Of a stretch of 64,000 bases of DNA, positions 1 to 9,800 are shown piece by piece (the first letter of the stretch is position 1; every line of letters starts with the position of its first letter). Source of the stretch: Pseudomonas nunensis (GTDB taxonomy: Bacteria > Pseudomonadota > Gammaproteobacteria > Pseudomonadales > Pseudomonadaceae); the NCBI RefSeq assembly GCF_024296925.1, contig NZ_CP101125.1, positions 870,501 through 934,500 on the forward strand, written 5' to 3'. The translations under genes were made by a program, and so were the position numbers. The notes under the pieces were generated by a model. It saw only the letters and a list, made by a program, of their open reading frames with translations, made no database searches and was not told where the DNA came from.

Positions 1-234
1 CTTGGCCGCGGTTTTGCCTGGCTCGATACCGGTACTCACGACTCGCTGCTTGAAGCCAGCCACTTCGTGCATACCATCGAACAGCGTCAAGGCCTGAAAG
101 TGGCTTGCCTGGAAGAGATCGCCTACCACAATGGCTGGATTACTGCCGAGCAGCTGGGTGCTCAAGCTGACGCCCTGAAGAAGACGGGCTACGGTCAGTA
201 CCTGCAGAAGTTGTTGGACTCGCCTTCCCACTGA
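1..234 (+). CDS. rmlA: Glucose-1-phosphate thymidylyltransferase RmlA, C-terminal end (partial)
   Basis: Only the last 77 codons are present; the gene enters from outside the window and is open from base 1 to a TGA at 232-234. The visible residues include [15 protein letters not shown] and the tail motif KTGYGQYL, both typical of the RmlA C-terminal region. RmlA couples glucose-1-phosphate and dTTP to dTDP-glucose, the first step to dTDP-L-rhamnose in the cytoplasm. It is followed after 57 bases by a glycosyltransferase on the same strand, as expected for an O-antigen locus. No rmlC follows it directly, so any other rml genes would lie to the left. dTDP-rhamnose would also feed EarP, encoded near 56 kb. 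Confidence 0.93.
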   Translation, partial: LGRGFAWLDTGTHDSLLEASHFVHTIEQRQGLKVACLEEIAYHNGWITAEQLGAQADALKKTGYGQYLQKLLDSPSH

Positions 235-291
235 TTCGAAAGACCAGTCCTTCTCGAAAAAAAGCGTTCAATCGGTTCAAGCAGGAATGGC

Positions 292-1212
292 ATGCCAGTA
301 AAACTTCCCAAGATTGCGGTTTTGCTGGCTGCCTACAATGGCATGCAGTGGATCGAGGAGCAGCTTTTATCAATTCTTGACCAGTCTTCTGTTGCGGTAA
401 CGATCTACATAAGTGTCGATCCCTCCAGTGATGGAACTGAGTCCTGGTGTGAAGCTTTTTGCGCTGCCCAAGAGCGTGTTGTTTTACTACCCGATGCAGG
501 ACAATTTGGCGGTGCTGCACGCAATTTTTTTCGATTGATACGCGATGTCGACTTTGAAAATTACGATGCCGTTGCCTTTGCTGATCAAGATGATATCTGG
601 CATTCAGATAAGCTGATGCGCTCCATGGAAATCATGGCTGCGCGAAAGGTTGACGCCTATTCAAGTAACGTCACGGCCTTTTGGTCAGGCGGAAAAAAGG
701 TGTTACTCGATAAGAGCCAACCACAGGTCGCATGGGACTATCTCTTCGAAGCGGCCGGCCCAGGCTGTACTTACGTTTTTACCAAGCCGCTTGCTAAAGC
801 ACTAAAAGAAGCTGTCTTGCAGAATTGGAGTCAGCTTCAACAAGTAAGTTTGCATGATTGGTACTGTTACGCATTTGCTCGAAGTCACGGGTACGACTGG
901 TTTATTGACCCTAAATCAACAGTGCTTTATCGGCAGCATGAAAGTAATCAGGTCGGTGCTAACACCGGGTTGTCACCATTGCTGCAGCGATATAAGACCA
1001 TTCACGAAGGTTGGTGGTTTACTCAGGTGAGGGTGATTGCAGAGCTGATAGGGCAGGCCGACGAACCGTGGGTGAAGAGTTGGTTGCGCTTCAGGCGCCG
1101 TAATCTATTGGCGCTGTCATTGAAGTCATGGCAGTGTCGTCGACGATTGAGAGACAAGATATTGTTTTTCTTCGTGTGCTGCTTGACTGCAATAGTCGGC
1201 AGGAACATTTAA
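292..1212 (+). CDS. Family 2 glycosyltransferase (rhamnosyltransferase-like)
   Basis: A 306-residue GT-A enzyme of the GT2 family, expected to add a sugar to the O-antigen on the cytoplasmic face of the membrane. The N-terminal nucleotide-binding strand reads VLLAAYNG (about residues 10-17), the metal-binding motif is DQDD (98-101), and HDWY followed by a YRQHESN motif marks the acceptor half, as in many rhamnosyltransferases. The C-terminal end is hydrophobic (ILFFFVCCL) and may anchor the protein. The ATG at 292 has GCAGGA about five bases upstream. It lies just behind rmlA, so a dTDP-rhamnose donor is a reasonable inference but not shown. It resembles the GT2 at 13269-14333. Confidence 0.85.
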   Translation: MPVKLPKIAVLLAAYNGMQWIEEQLLSILDQSSVAVTIYISVDPSSDGTESWCEAFCAAQERVVLLPDAGQFGGAARNFFRLIRDVDFENYDAVAFADQDDIWHSDKLMRSMEIMAARKVDAYSSNVTAFWSGGKKVLLDKSQPQVAWDYLFEAAGPGCTYVFTKPLAKALKEAVLQNWSQLQQVSLHDWYCYAFARSHGYDWFIDPKSTVLYRQHESNQVGANTGLSPLLQRYKTIHEGWWFTQVRVIAELIGQADEPWVKSWLRFRRRNLLALSLKSWQCRRRLRDKILFFFVCCLTAIVGRNI

Positions 1213-1321
1213 CGAGAGGGGAGTGGCAACTGCTGTAACTCCAGGAAGCTCTTGCTTGCCAGCTTAAGCCACTACCAAACTCATGGTTGTTAAACAGCAT
1301 GAGCTTGGCTTGAAAGTGTGC

Positions 1322-2257
1322 TTATTCGCTCTTTAGAGTATCAACGTACCAGCGAATGGTCTGGGCCAACCCCACCTCTAGTGAATGCTTGGGCTCCCAG
1401 CCAAGGTGTGTCTTTGCGAGGGTACAGTCAAGTACATTGACTGGCACATCGAATGGTCGGGCAGGCAAGTAATTGCGGGCAACATTTTTGTGCGTAATCT
1501 TTTCTATCAGATCAATTAGAGTATTGAGCGTCGTTCCGTTGCCGGAGCCGATGTTGAAAGTAATTTGCTCGCCATCATATTCCAGAGCTTTGGAAAATGC
1601 GCTTGCGATATCCTGGATATATATATAGTCACGGGTAACGGAGCCATCGCCCCATATATCAATAGCTTTGTCACCCACAGCCCTGCTAACGAACGCCGCA
1701 ATGGCGCCTTGTGCTGTTTCGATGCGTTGCCGTTCCCCATATGGGTTCGCTACACGCAGAATGACGGGTTTGATGTTGTGTAATTTGCTATAGAGATAGA
1801 GGTATTTTTCGATAGCGAGTTTGCTGATCCCATAAGACACTTCCGGATTCGTCGGATGATCTTCTGACAGCGGGCATGAAACGGGTTTTCCATAAACAGT
1901 ACCACCTGAAGAGATGAATACTATTTTGTCCACTTTCTGCTCAACCATGACGTTGAGCATATTAATGGTGGCAATGACATTAGTCTGAACGTCATAAACA
2001 GGATCTTCATTAGAGGATTTTGGCAGCGTGGTTGACACAAGGTGAAGCACGCCGTCGACGCCCTTGATAGCTTCCTCAAGATCATGCTTGCTCTGGAGGT
2101 CCCCCGAAATCCATTCAACGGACTCATGGGGCGCAAACGTCCGGTAAGGAGGAACTCGAGGTCGCTCGAAAATACGCAGGCTGTGACCTTCTTTGAGGAG
2201 CCTGTCCGCGATGGCCGAGCCAATGAAGCCACCACCACCAAAAATTACATATTTCAT
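1322..2257 (-). CDS. NAD-dependent sugar-nucleotide epimerase/dehydratase
   Basis: A 311-residue extended short-chain dehydrogenase with a Rossmann motif GGGGFIGS (residues 7-14), an SSGGTVYG strand and a YGISK active-site motif. Members of this family epimerise, reduce or dehydrate nucleotide sugars such as UDP-glucose, dTDP-4-keto-6-deoxyhexoses or GDP-sugars. The exact substrate cannot be read from the sequence; rmlA nearby makes a dTDP-sugar possible. It is the last gene of the leftward O-antigen operon, 16 bases behind the GT4 gene, and ends about 110 bases from the convergent GT2. A GGAA stretch lies six bases before the ATG. Confidence 0.8.
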   Translation of the reverse strand: MKYVIFGGGGFIGSAIADRLLKEGHSLRIFERPRVPPYRTFAPHESVEWISGDLQSKHDLEEAIKGVDGVLHLVSTTLPKSSNEDPVYDVQTNVIATINMLNVMVEQKVDKIVFISSGGTVYGKPVSCPLSEDHPTNPEVSYGISKLAIEKYLYLYSKLHNIKPVILRVANPYGERQRIETAQGAIAAFVSRAVGDKAIDIWGDGSVTRDYIYIQDIASAFSKALEYDGEQITFNIGSGNGTTLNTLIDLIEKITHKNVARNYLPARPFDVPVNVLDCTLAKTHLGWEPKHSLEVGLAQTIRWYVDTLKSE

Positions 2258-2273
2258 GATTTATTCCAATTCT

Positions 2274-3680
2274 TCATGAGCTGTGGATAAGGCTCGAGTA
2301 AACACTTGAAAGCGTGTTGATATACGCATGCATCGGTTCACCGGCTATCCTTCCTGCGCTCTGATTGTGAGCCGGGTCACTAATCAATGCAAGGCGTGAC
2401 ACAAGGCGTTCCGCCAGCTGCTCCGCATTCCCTGGCTCGAACAAGGTTACGTCGTCCGTAGCGCCCAGATACTCGGTTATACCCGTGACGTTGCTGGCAA
2501 CAACCGGTGTACCGCAAGCCACTGCGTTCAATAACACTAGCGGGGCGTTTTCGCGCCAGGTAGAAGGTATGACCAGTACATCAATGGAATGCAAAATGTT
2601 GCCAATTTGTTGATGGGGAAACGTACCCATAAAACGAACGCGAGGGTCCGATTGAATAATTGCATTCAGCTTCTTGACGTATTCAGGGTTTTGATTAGTG
2701 TCGCCGTAAATAACGAAGTCGACATTCGCATCAGCAATTGTCTTTATCGCTTGAGCAAAGACATGGCAGCCTTTGTGGTCCACGAGGGTCCCTATAAAAC
2801 CGATCGCAGGGCGACGACGAACCGAAATCTCTGGCGTTGGCTCAGAGCGATAAATAAGAGGGGGTTGGATCCCATACCTCAAGCGAGTTATTTTTTTTTG
2901 CGGAATACCTGAGTTGAGCAGCAGAGATTCAATAAACAAGGTAGGCGGCAATATTCTATCTATTTGGATCAGGCTGTCGTGTATGGATTGTTTACGGTTC
3001 GCTAAATCGCGAAGCACTTGCGCGTGTTTTTTAAATCGAGTTGCTGTGAGCCATGACGATGCAAAAATCAGTGCAGAAAATAAAGCGCTGGGTACCACGC
3101 TCAAAAGGCGTCGAGTAGGCCCGGTCTTTCTGTTCATGATCACATGCTTCAGGCAATTCCCAGATAGCAGGCTGGGTCCGGAGCATTCCTCTTTACCCCA
3201 AGGCTTGACCAGTTGGCAGGCTCTACAAGTTATCCAATAGTCAGTGGGGGTGTAGACAGTGGGGATCTTATAGTCAAAACACGCTTGAAGCGCTGCAGTG
3301 GTCAAGTTTTTAAGGTGAAAGAAATGCACCAGATCGGGTTTGAACTCGTCGAGCAAGCGTCTGAACGGAGTAGTGATTGCCGTGTTGCGATACTCGTTCA
3401 AAATTGCATCGCTAGAGAAACGTCCGGGCAGGTAGGTTATCTCTAATTGATGTACCTGGAAGCCTTGGTACAGGTAACTTGATGTGCCCGGGGTTTGCCG
3501 ATCAGTCAGTGCGGCCGTAACGATTTCAACCGTATACCCACATGCTCGCAACGATTGCGCCGTCGATAGCGTAAGTACCTCTGTTCCCGCAGAAAACTGA
3601 GGGAAAAATTGATGTACGCACAACAAAATACGCTTGCCGTCGGCAATACACGGCTCACCTGTCATGGTGAGCAGCGGCAT
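2274..3680 (-). CDS. Family 4 glycosyltransferase with cysteine-rich insert
   Basis: A 468-residue GT-B enzyme. The N-terminal domain opens with ILLCVHQFFPQFSAGTE; the C-terminal domain has GFIGTLVDHKG and RENAPLVLLNA followed by GTPVV, typical of GT4. The second glutamate of the usual EX7E pair is replaced by Asn. Between residues 152 and 176 there are four cysteines (152, 155, 166, 176) spaced like a metal site; the neighbour at 5505-6845 has a similar set, so the two are probably paralogues. The start is uncertain: ATG at 3680 is used, ATG at 3665 is equally possible, and neither has a clear ribosome site. A 23-codon reading frame (3655-3726) overlaps this start. Confidence 0.83.
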   Translation of the reverse strand: MPLLTMTGEPCIADGKRILLCVHQFFPQFSAGTEVLTLSTAQSLRACGYTVEIVTAALTDRQTPGTSSYLYQGFQVHQLEITYLPGRFSSDAILNEYRNTAITTPFRRLLDEFKPDLVHFFHLKNLTTAALQACFDYKIPTVYTPTDYWITCRACQLVKPWGKEECSGPSLLSGNCLKHVIMNRKTGPTRRLLSVVPSALFSALIFASSWLTATRFKKHAQVLRDLANRKQSIHDSLIQIDRILPPTLFIESLLLNSGIPQKKITRLRYGIQPPLIYRSEPTPEISVRRRPAIGFIGTLVDHKGCHVFAQAIKTIADANVDFVIYGDTNQNPEYVKKLNAIIQSDPRVRFMGTFPHQQIGNILHSIDVLVIPSTWRENAPLVLLNAVACGTPVVASNVTGITEYLGATDDVTLFEPGNAEQLAERLVSRLALISDPAHNQSAGRIAGEPMHAYINTLSSVYSSLIHSS

Positions 3681-3726
3681 CGCGCATTTTGTTTTCTATC
3701 TCGGTTTTCTCATCGTCGCGGAGCAT
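3655..3726 (-). CDS. Possible 23-codon coupling ORF ahead of the GT4 gene
   Basis: An ATG at 3724-3726 preceded by AAGGAAA at a good distance opens a frame of 23 codons that ends in a TGA at 3655-3657, overlapping the possible ATG of the downstream glycosyltransferase at 3663-3665. The main gene itself has no obvious ribosome site, so translation may be handed over from this frame. The peptide is charged (many Asp, Glu, Lys, Arg) and was not recognised. Alternatively it is the remnant of a longer N-terminus lost by frameshift, or simply chance. Confidence 0.3.
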   Translation of the reverse strand: MLRDDEKTEIENKMRDAAAHHDR

Positions 3727-3738
3727 GATCCGGTTTCC

Positions 3739-5409
3739 TTAGTTTGACTGAATACTTGATAAATCAAGAATCACGCGTCGCCCATTGTAATCAGAAACAG
3801 GACTTTCCACGCTCATGGGTAGGGAAGGGTCGAGATAAATTGCCAGTCCCAGTTTCTCAGGTTGGCTATTACCTGACTTCCCGCCAAGTGTCGCCACTTC
3901 CACCCATTCGTCACCTGCGCGCAGGCTACTGGATTTTGAAAAGTAGGTATCGGACTTGTCAATGATCTCGGAGTTCTTGTCGAGCAGGTGGACAGCGAGT
4001 ATGTAGCCTTTTGGCAGCGGTTGAAGCAGCTTGAATGCCAGCTCAATATTGCTGCTGCCAGACGTGGCTTTTCGGGATGTCGCCGCAATGAGTCGAACGC
4101 TGTCACCAAATTGAGGTGATTTGCTTAACGTGAAGTTCTTGACCAGATAGTTGCACTGTTCGGACTGGCAACCTTGGGGGGCAAACATCGGCGGCAAGGT
4201 TTTCAGCATGACTATCAGGCTGACGGCGACCAGCATGTAGCCTATCGCTTTCGCAGGGTAGGCGGATGCAAGGCCCTTTGAGATCGAAGTTTTATTGATG
4301 CTTAGTATCAGCTTGCGGCAAGGGTTTTCGATAGCCCTTTGCATCAGGAACGCTGTCCCCAGGGCCAGCAACCAGAATGCGGGGCCTCGGACATACAAGG
4401 GGATGTTACTAAAATAGGGTTCGTTCGCCAGATACCATTGGAACAGTGTCATATGAACAAGGTACAGCGAAAAGCTGATCTCGCCCAAAAGCACAAGCAG
4501 TGGATTGGACAGCGCTCGGGAAAGGATGCCTTTGCCAAGCGCAAAAGCAACGATCAGCAATGCGAAAAATACGAAACTGCCGGATTTGATCAGGTAATAA
4601 TTTAATGCGGTACCGATAACGCCGTGCATGCCAAGAAACGTGGTCAGTTTAGGTGTGAGCCACATTGCTCCTATAGCAAGAGCAACTGTAAGGCATTCGA
4701 CGACAGAGAACAGAGAGGCCGGCTTGCCGTCGGCATTCGCCCGGATCTTTTGGTAAGCGCCGCAAGCGAGAATGCCGGCGAAAAACTCCAACAGCCGAAC
4801 CAGGGGATTTACATACAATAAACCCATCATGCTGACTTGTGACGAGGCGTCGTCAGCAGGGATGTTCCACGCAATCGAGAATCCCAGGAACAAAGCGACT
4901 ATGAAGGATATGAATAACAGTTTCGCCTTCCAGCCCGGGATGATGCTAGTGATAAGCAGCGGAAAGGTCAGGTAGAAGAACATCTCTGTTGAAATGCTCC
5001 AGGCAACTCCATTAAAAGTCAGGAACACATCTCGTAAAGGAATCAGAGACTGGATCAGGAAGAGATTCGCCAGCGCTGTAAATCCGGCCTGCAGGTGTGA
5101 CAGGGCGCCAAGATTTAAGCTTGATGTCAGCAGGTAGAGCAAGACAATGGCTGCGATATGCGCGGGCCAGATGCGTGCAATCCGGGCTTTTAGAAAGCCA
5201 CCTATTTCTGCGGCGGTCGAAAGGCTAGGGTAGTTGTAGGCAAGAATGAAGCCGGAAAGCACAAAGAAAAACGAGACCCCCTGAGCGAGAGAGAGGGTTG
5301 TCGCCAAACCGAAGGAGCCGAATGCGCCGTGTGTATGGCCCAGAACAATCATCGCTGCTGCGAAAAAGCGGAGTGATGTCAGTGCGTCAAGTTTTACTGT
5401 CGCATGCAT
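3739..5409 (-). CDS. Membrane acyltransferase (acyltransferase-3 family) with C-terminal extension
   Basis: A 556-residue inner-membrane protein. Residues 1 to about 380 form an acyltransferase-3 (OafA/NodX-type) domain: LRFFAAAMIVLGH near the N-terminus, FFVLSGF, then about ten hydrophobic segments. Such proteins O-acetylate or otherwise acylate sugars of polysaccharides. After the last membrane segment there is a soluble tail of about 150 residues, starting near two cysteines (CQSEQC) and rich in beta-strand-like stretches; it lacks the GDS motif of the usual SGNH partner domain and was not recognised. It lies inside the O-antigen operon, so O-acetylation of this O-antigen is the likely role. 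Confidence 0.83.
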   Translation of the reverse strand: MHATVKLDALTSLRFFAAAMIVLGHTHGAFGSFGLATTLSLAQGVSFFFVLSGFILAYNYPSLSTAAEIGGFLKARIARIWPAHIAAIVLLYLLTSSLNLGALSHLQAGFTALANLFLIQSLIPLRDVFLTFNGVAWSISTEMFFYLTFPLLITSIIPGWKAKLLFISFIVALFLGFSIAWNIPADDASSQVSMMGLLYVNPLVRLLEFFAGILACGAYQKIRANADGKPASLFSVVECLTVALAIGAMWLTPKLTTFLGMHGVIGTALNYYLIKSGSFVFFALLIVAFALGKGILSRALSNPLLVLLGEISFSLYLVHMTLFQWYLANEPYFSNIPLYVRGPAFWLLALGTAFLMQRAIENPCRKLILSINKTSISKGLASAYPAKAIGYMLVAVSLIVMLKTLPPMFAPQGCQSEQCNYLVKNFTLSKSPQFGDSVRLIAATSRKATSGSSNIELAFKLLQPLPKGYILAVHLLDKNSEIIDKSDTYFSKSSSLRAGDEWVEVATLGGKSGNSQPEKLGLAIYLDPSLPMSVESPVSDYNGRRVILDLSSIQSN

Positions 5410-5504
5410 GAAAAATGGATCCTGTGCTTTAGTCTATAAAGCGAGTTCGAATTGATGAATGTTTAGCCATCCTTGGCTAAGTTGCTATCAACGGCCTTAT
5501 AGAC

Positions 5505-6845
5505 TTAACCAGCTGTTTTCATGTACATGGCAAACGTCTCTTTTGCCATGATTTCTGGTGTTCTTTCATACGTCGTGGTTTTGGCCAGTTCGTAAAGCTT
5601 TTTCGGATTGGCAACCCAGACGGATAGTTTCCGGTACAGATCCTCTGCGCTGCCTCTGTCGAAAATTTCGCCATTTACGCCGGCTTCTACAAACTCTGTC
5701 ATCCCGCGTACGTCCGAGACAAGAGCTGGTGTATGAGTGGCCAGTGCATTCAAAAGAACCAGCGGGCTGTTCTCATACCAGCGCGATGGAATGACCAAAG
5801 TATCCATGTCCCTAAGAATGTTGGCCATGTCCTTGCTTTCGAATACGCCGCGGAATTCAATTTGAGTACCCGCGCTTTTGGCTTTCAGCTCTTCCATGTA
5901 AGCCGGATCCTGATCTGTCGGTCCATAGATCAGCAGGCGCGCAGAGCCCACAGGCAGCCGATTGAACGCATCGATCAGCAGGTCTGTACCTTTATGTGGG
6001 GCAATCTGGCCGATGAATCCAATAGTCGGAATGTGATCAGCCGGGCGTTCGGGTTTCTCGGTGCGGTCTACATCAATCCCGAACCACAGAGTCTTCATAG
6101 GCACCTTGATATCATTATTGACATAGGCTTCTTTCAGAAACGTGGTGGGTGCGACTGCACCGGAATAGGATCCGTTGTACAAGGCTCCCAAAATATCGGG
6201 ACGGTCGGCGATGTAATCTATCGTCGTGTCGAAAACACCATTTTTGATTCCTGGCAGTTTTCTTAAAGTTGTCGCCACGCTGGCGATCAGCTTCGCTGAT
6301 GTGCCATTTTTTGCGTATTTGAGCCAGCCGTCGTTGGCCGTACGAGCTGACTCCTTCAGGTAGCAGGCAACACAATTGCTTCTGGATGGCGAGGGGCCGG
6401 CACACAGCGCTCCGTCAGCAGCTTCCAGCTTGTTGGTCAGGCAGAAGCCGAAGAAGTCTGTAAAGGTTGCATACGTCGGGATGCCCAACGCCTTGGTCGC
6501 TTCAAGCAAGGCACTGGTATGGTTGATCAAGTGCGTGACATGAACAATATCCGGTTTCAACTCTGCCAATAGGTCGGTTAATACCGGACGCATTTCGGCC
6601 TGATAGTATGTTTCTTTGATAGTAGAGTGAGGGATCTTGTTCTTGTCGATGCAGACGACCTCGAACCCCTCGTGCTGATAAGTCGTCACCAACTGTTCAG
6701 CAGCCGGTTCGCCTTGAAACAAGGCACTCACGATGACAACTTCATGGCCCCAGGATTTATAGTTCTTGGCCAGTTCCAGCGTGTAGGTTTCGGTCCCGTA
6801 AAAGTGGTCCGGGAAAAAACAGTGTACGAAAAATACGATTTTCAT
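5505..6845 (-). CDS. Family 4 glycosyltransferase with cysteine-rich insert
   Basis: A 446-residue GT-B enzyme starting MKIVFFVHCFFPDHFYGTE. The C-terminal nucleotide-sugar domain has IGFIGQIAPHKGTD and RWYENSPLVLLNAL; the second position of the EX7E pair is Asn, as in the GT4 at 2274-3680. Cysteines at 135, 148, 158 and 161 form a cluster in the N-terminal domain that matches the neighbour in kind. Its ATG overlaps the TAA of the upstream 1383-residue gene by one base (TAATG), so the two are probably translationally coupled. The linked sugar and donor are unknown. Confidence 0.85.
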   Translation of the reverse strand: MKIVFFVHCFFPDHFYGTETYTLELAKNYKSWGHEVVIVSALFQGEPAAEQLVTTYQHEGFEVVCIDKNKIPHSTIKETYYQAEMRPVLTDLLAELKPDIVHVTHLINHTSALLEATKALGIPTYATFTDFFGFCLTNKLEAADGALCAGPSPSRSNCVACYLKESARTANDGWLKYAKNGTSAKLIASVATTLRKLPGIKNGVFDTTIDYIADRPDILGALYNGSYSGAVAPTTFLKEAYVNNDIKVPMKTLWFGIDVDRTEKPERPADHIPTIGFIGQIAPHKGTDLLIDAFNRLPVGSARLLIYGPTDQDPAYMEELKAKSAGTQIEFRGVFESKDMANILRDMDTLVIPSRWYENSPLVLLNALATHTPALVSDVRGMTEFVEAGVNGEIFDRGSAEDLYRKLSVWVANPKKLYELAKTTTYERTPEIMAKETFAMYMKTAG

Positions 6846-9800
6846 TATTTCTTTTCCGCCAAGGTTGCGGCATAGATTTTGTCATAGCTTTTAATCATCG
6901 CTTTAATTGAGAAGTGAGCTTGAGCTCTCTCACGATGACGTTGGGCGATAAGGGTTCTGCGGGAGGTATTTTCCAGCAGGTTCACGATGATATCCGACAG
7001 GCTATCTGCGTCACCGTAAGGTGCGAGCAGAGATGAATCATCGACGATTTCGCCGATGGCACCGATGTCGTATCCCACGACCGGGACATGCATGTTCATC
7101 GCAAACGGACTTACCTGGCCGAAGCTCTCTTTCCAGACGGGAGCTACAAACAGCTTCATGCGGCGATAGAGTTCCGGCAACTGGGAGTAGGCCACATAGC
7201 CCGTGAACTCGAAGTTATCGCCGACCCCTGCAGTGTTGACGGCATTCTTGAATTCTTCCATCAGGCTTCCGCCACCGACAATCAGCACGCGGGTCTGCGG
7301 TCGCTTTTGTACGGCTTTTATGAACGGAAAGATGGATGCCGCATTGAGTTTGTCCGTTTCGAGGCGGTAAACCATGCCGATAGTGTCTATGTCGGAAAGG
7401 TTGGGGCTCTTGGCTTCGAATATAGAAAAATCGGAACCTGGATAAACGGTGACGTTCGGATCAGTATCGTGGCCAAACACGTTGCGCACATAGTCACTGA
7501 CGTAGACGTAACGCTTGATCGCAGATGATTTATGAGGCGTCACAGGCGTATTGATATTCTGGATGACCGGAATATTCAGCTGCTGCGCTGCAAGCATCGC
7601 CTGGTCATACCAAGGTTCGTCGCAATCACCCCAATAATGCATATGGATGATGTCGGGTTGAAGCGATTCAAGGTATTGGACAAATGGCTGCTCGTCCGAA
7701 GAAAGCTTGATTTCCTTTACCGTAATCCCTGCATAAGCAGCAGGTGTTGGGGAGAGGCTAGTCAGAATGCTTTGATCGAAACGGCCACCGAGGTATTCAT
7801 AAATGTCGACTACCAAGCGAGAGGAGCCGCCTGTCATGAAGTTGGCGATAACGTGCAGCACGCGCGGCCTGTTGTTCCGCACGGAAGTGGGCTGTTTTAC
7901 GATATAGGTGTCCGCGCTGATATTGGCATCTGTGTTGGCTTCCAAAAGAACCGGCGTTCCCCTGTAAATACGCTTCAGATTATTGACTGTCGGCGCCAAA
8001 AAGCGTCGTACAGGCAATGGAGTTATCAGCGATCCGGCTAAATAGACCAGCCGAAGGCATTTTTTCAGATCCGTGGGTTGTGTCGCAAAGGCCTGGCTCA
8101 AACGATGAAGTCTGCTTCTACTGAAATGCTCAAGCTTCTGTTCTTTTTGAGAGTGCTCGGAGTTTAAATGATTTATCAGCAAATCCTTCTGAGCAAACTC
8201 TGTGTTTAATTTATCGATGGCCGAGTCTTTCTGGGAATGCTCGGCGTTCAAATAATCGATAGTCGAGTCTTTCTGAGCGATTTCGGAGTTTAAATATTCG
8301 ATAGCCGAATCTTTTTGAGCGAGCTCGGAATTCAATTGGTCGAGTGCCAAATCTTTTTGAGCGAGTTCTGAGTTCAAATATTCGATAGTCGAATCTTTTT
8401 GAGCGAGTTCGGAATTCAATTGGTCGAATGCCAAATCTTTTTGAGCCAGGTCTGAGTTGAATTTTTCGAGTGCCGAGTCTTTTTGATTCAGCTTGGAGTT
8501 CAATTGATAGAATGCCGTATCTTTTTGAGCGAGTTCGGAATTCAACTGATTGATGGTCGAGTATTTTTGCGAAAGTTCATAGTTGAAACGATCGATGGTT
8601 GACTCTTTGTTAGCCAGTTCGGAGTTCAACTCATTAATGGTCGAATATTTTTGTGAAAGTTCGTTGTTAAAACGATCGATGGCCGACTCTTTGTTAGCCA
8701 GTTCGGAGTTCAGCTCATTGATGGCGGAGTATTTTTGCGCCAGCTCAGAGTTGAAACGATCAATAACAGTGTCTTTTTGCCCCAAAATTTCGGTGAGCGA
8801 TATTTCCTGATTCTGAAGTTGCTGGGTGGCGGACGCTACTTCGTTGAGTATTTTTCCCTTTTCCAGAACCAATTCATTGATTGCGATATCTTTCTGCACA
8901 ATCACTCCATTGAGGCGTTTTGTTTCCGCGACAATGGTCGTGATCGTAGAAAGCTGCGAGCTGCGGTCGCGCAGGTGTTGATGCCACCATTGAGGTGTAC
9001 GATCTTTTTCGTTCGAAATGTATCGCAGTGAATAGGCACACGACGAAGCCAGTTCCACGATGGCGCCGAGTTCGGATACGCCGAAATCGGTCGGTTTATC
9101 GAGTGAGCCTATCGACGCGCGCCAATCTTCGCCCATTGCTTTTTCTGCGCTGATGACACCTTCACGCCAGTACTCTACCGCTTGGGTGGTATTGCCCAGA
9201 CCGGACTCGATCAGCCCAAGATTCAGGTAGGCGCTTATTTGCTTGGTGATCAGCGTAGGGCTGAACTTTGTGCAGTCAAAAGCGATGCAGGTTTTATAGA
9301 GGGGGATTGCCCGGGATGTATCACCGGTCGCCTGCCACAGTTGCGCCATGACAAATGCCAGGGACACCTTCCAACGCAGCTGTTGTGGCGACTGATCGGG
9401 TTCATCCAGATAAGCCTGGATTTTCAGCGAAAAAGCTTCAATGTCCTCAAGCGTAAACTCGCCGTGTTTGAGGAGTTGATATGCCTGGATGCAAAGTGCT
9501 GCACCCAAGTCAGGCGATGCCAAAGAGGATTGACGTGTTACTTGATTTGCAAGATCCAGCAACTTCTCGTCGTTTTCTATTCGATGTCCGATGGTCACCA
9601 GACCTTTGACAAGCCACGGGTTCTCATAATCCGTGAAGTCAGTTGCCTTCCACTCGGTGTTCTCCGGGTAGAGGTCATAGGTGGTTTCGGTGTATGGCAC
9701 GGAACTGCCGAGCACAGGGGATTTCATCCCCACCAGCAGGCACCACTCACAGGAAGGGTCATCTTTTTGCAGTGTCGCGGTGTCAACTTCGTACATCTCG

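Noticed and set aside
8150..8779. Regular short repeats that might suggest a CRISPR array
   Set aside because: The units are joined without spacers, are multiples of three and lie in frame inside a long gene with clear domains on both sides.
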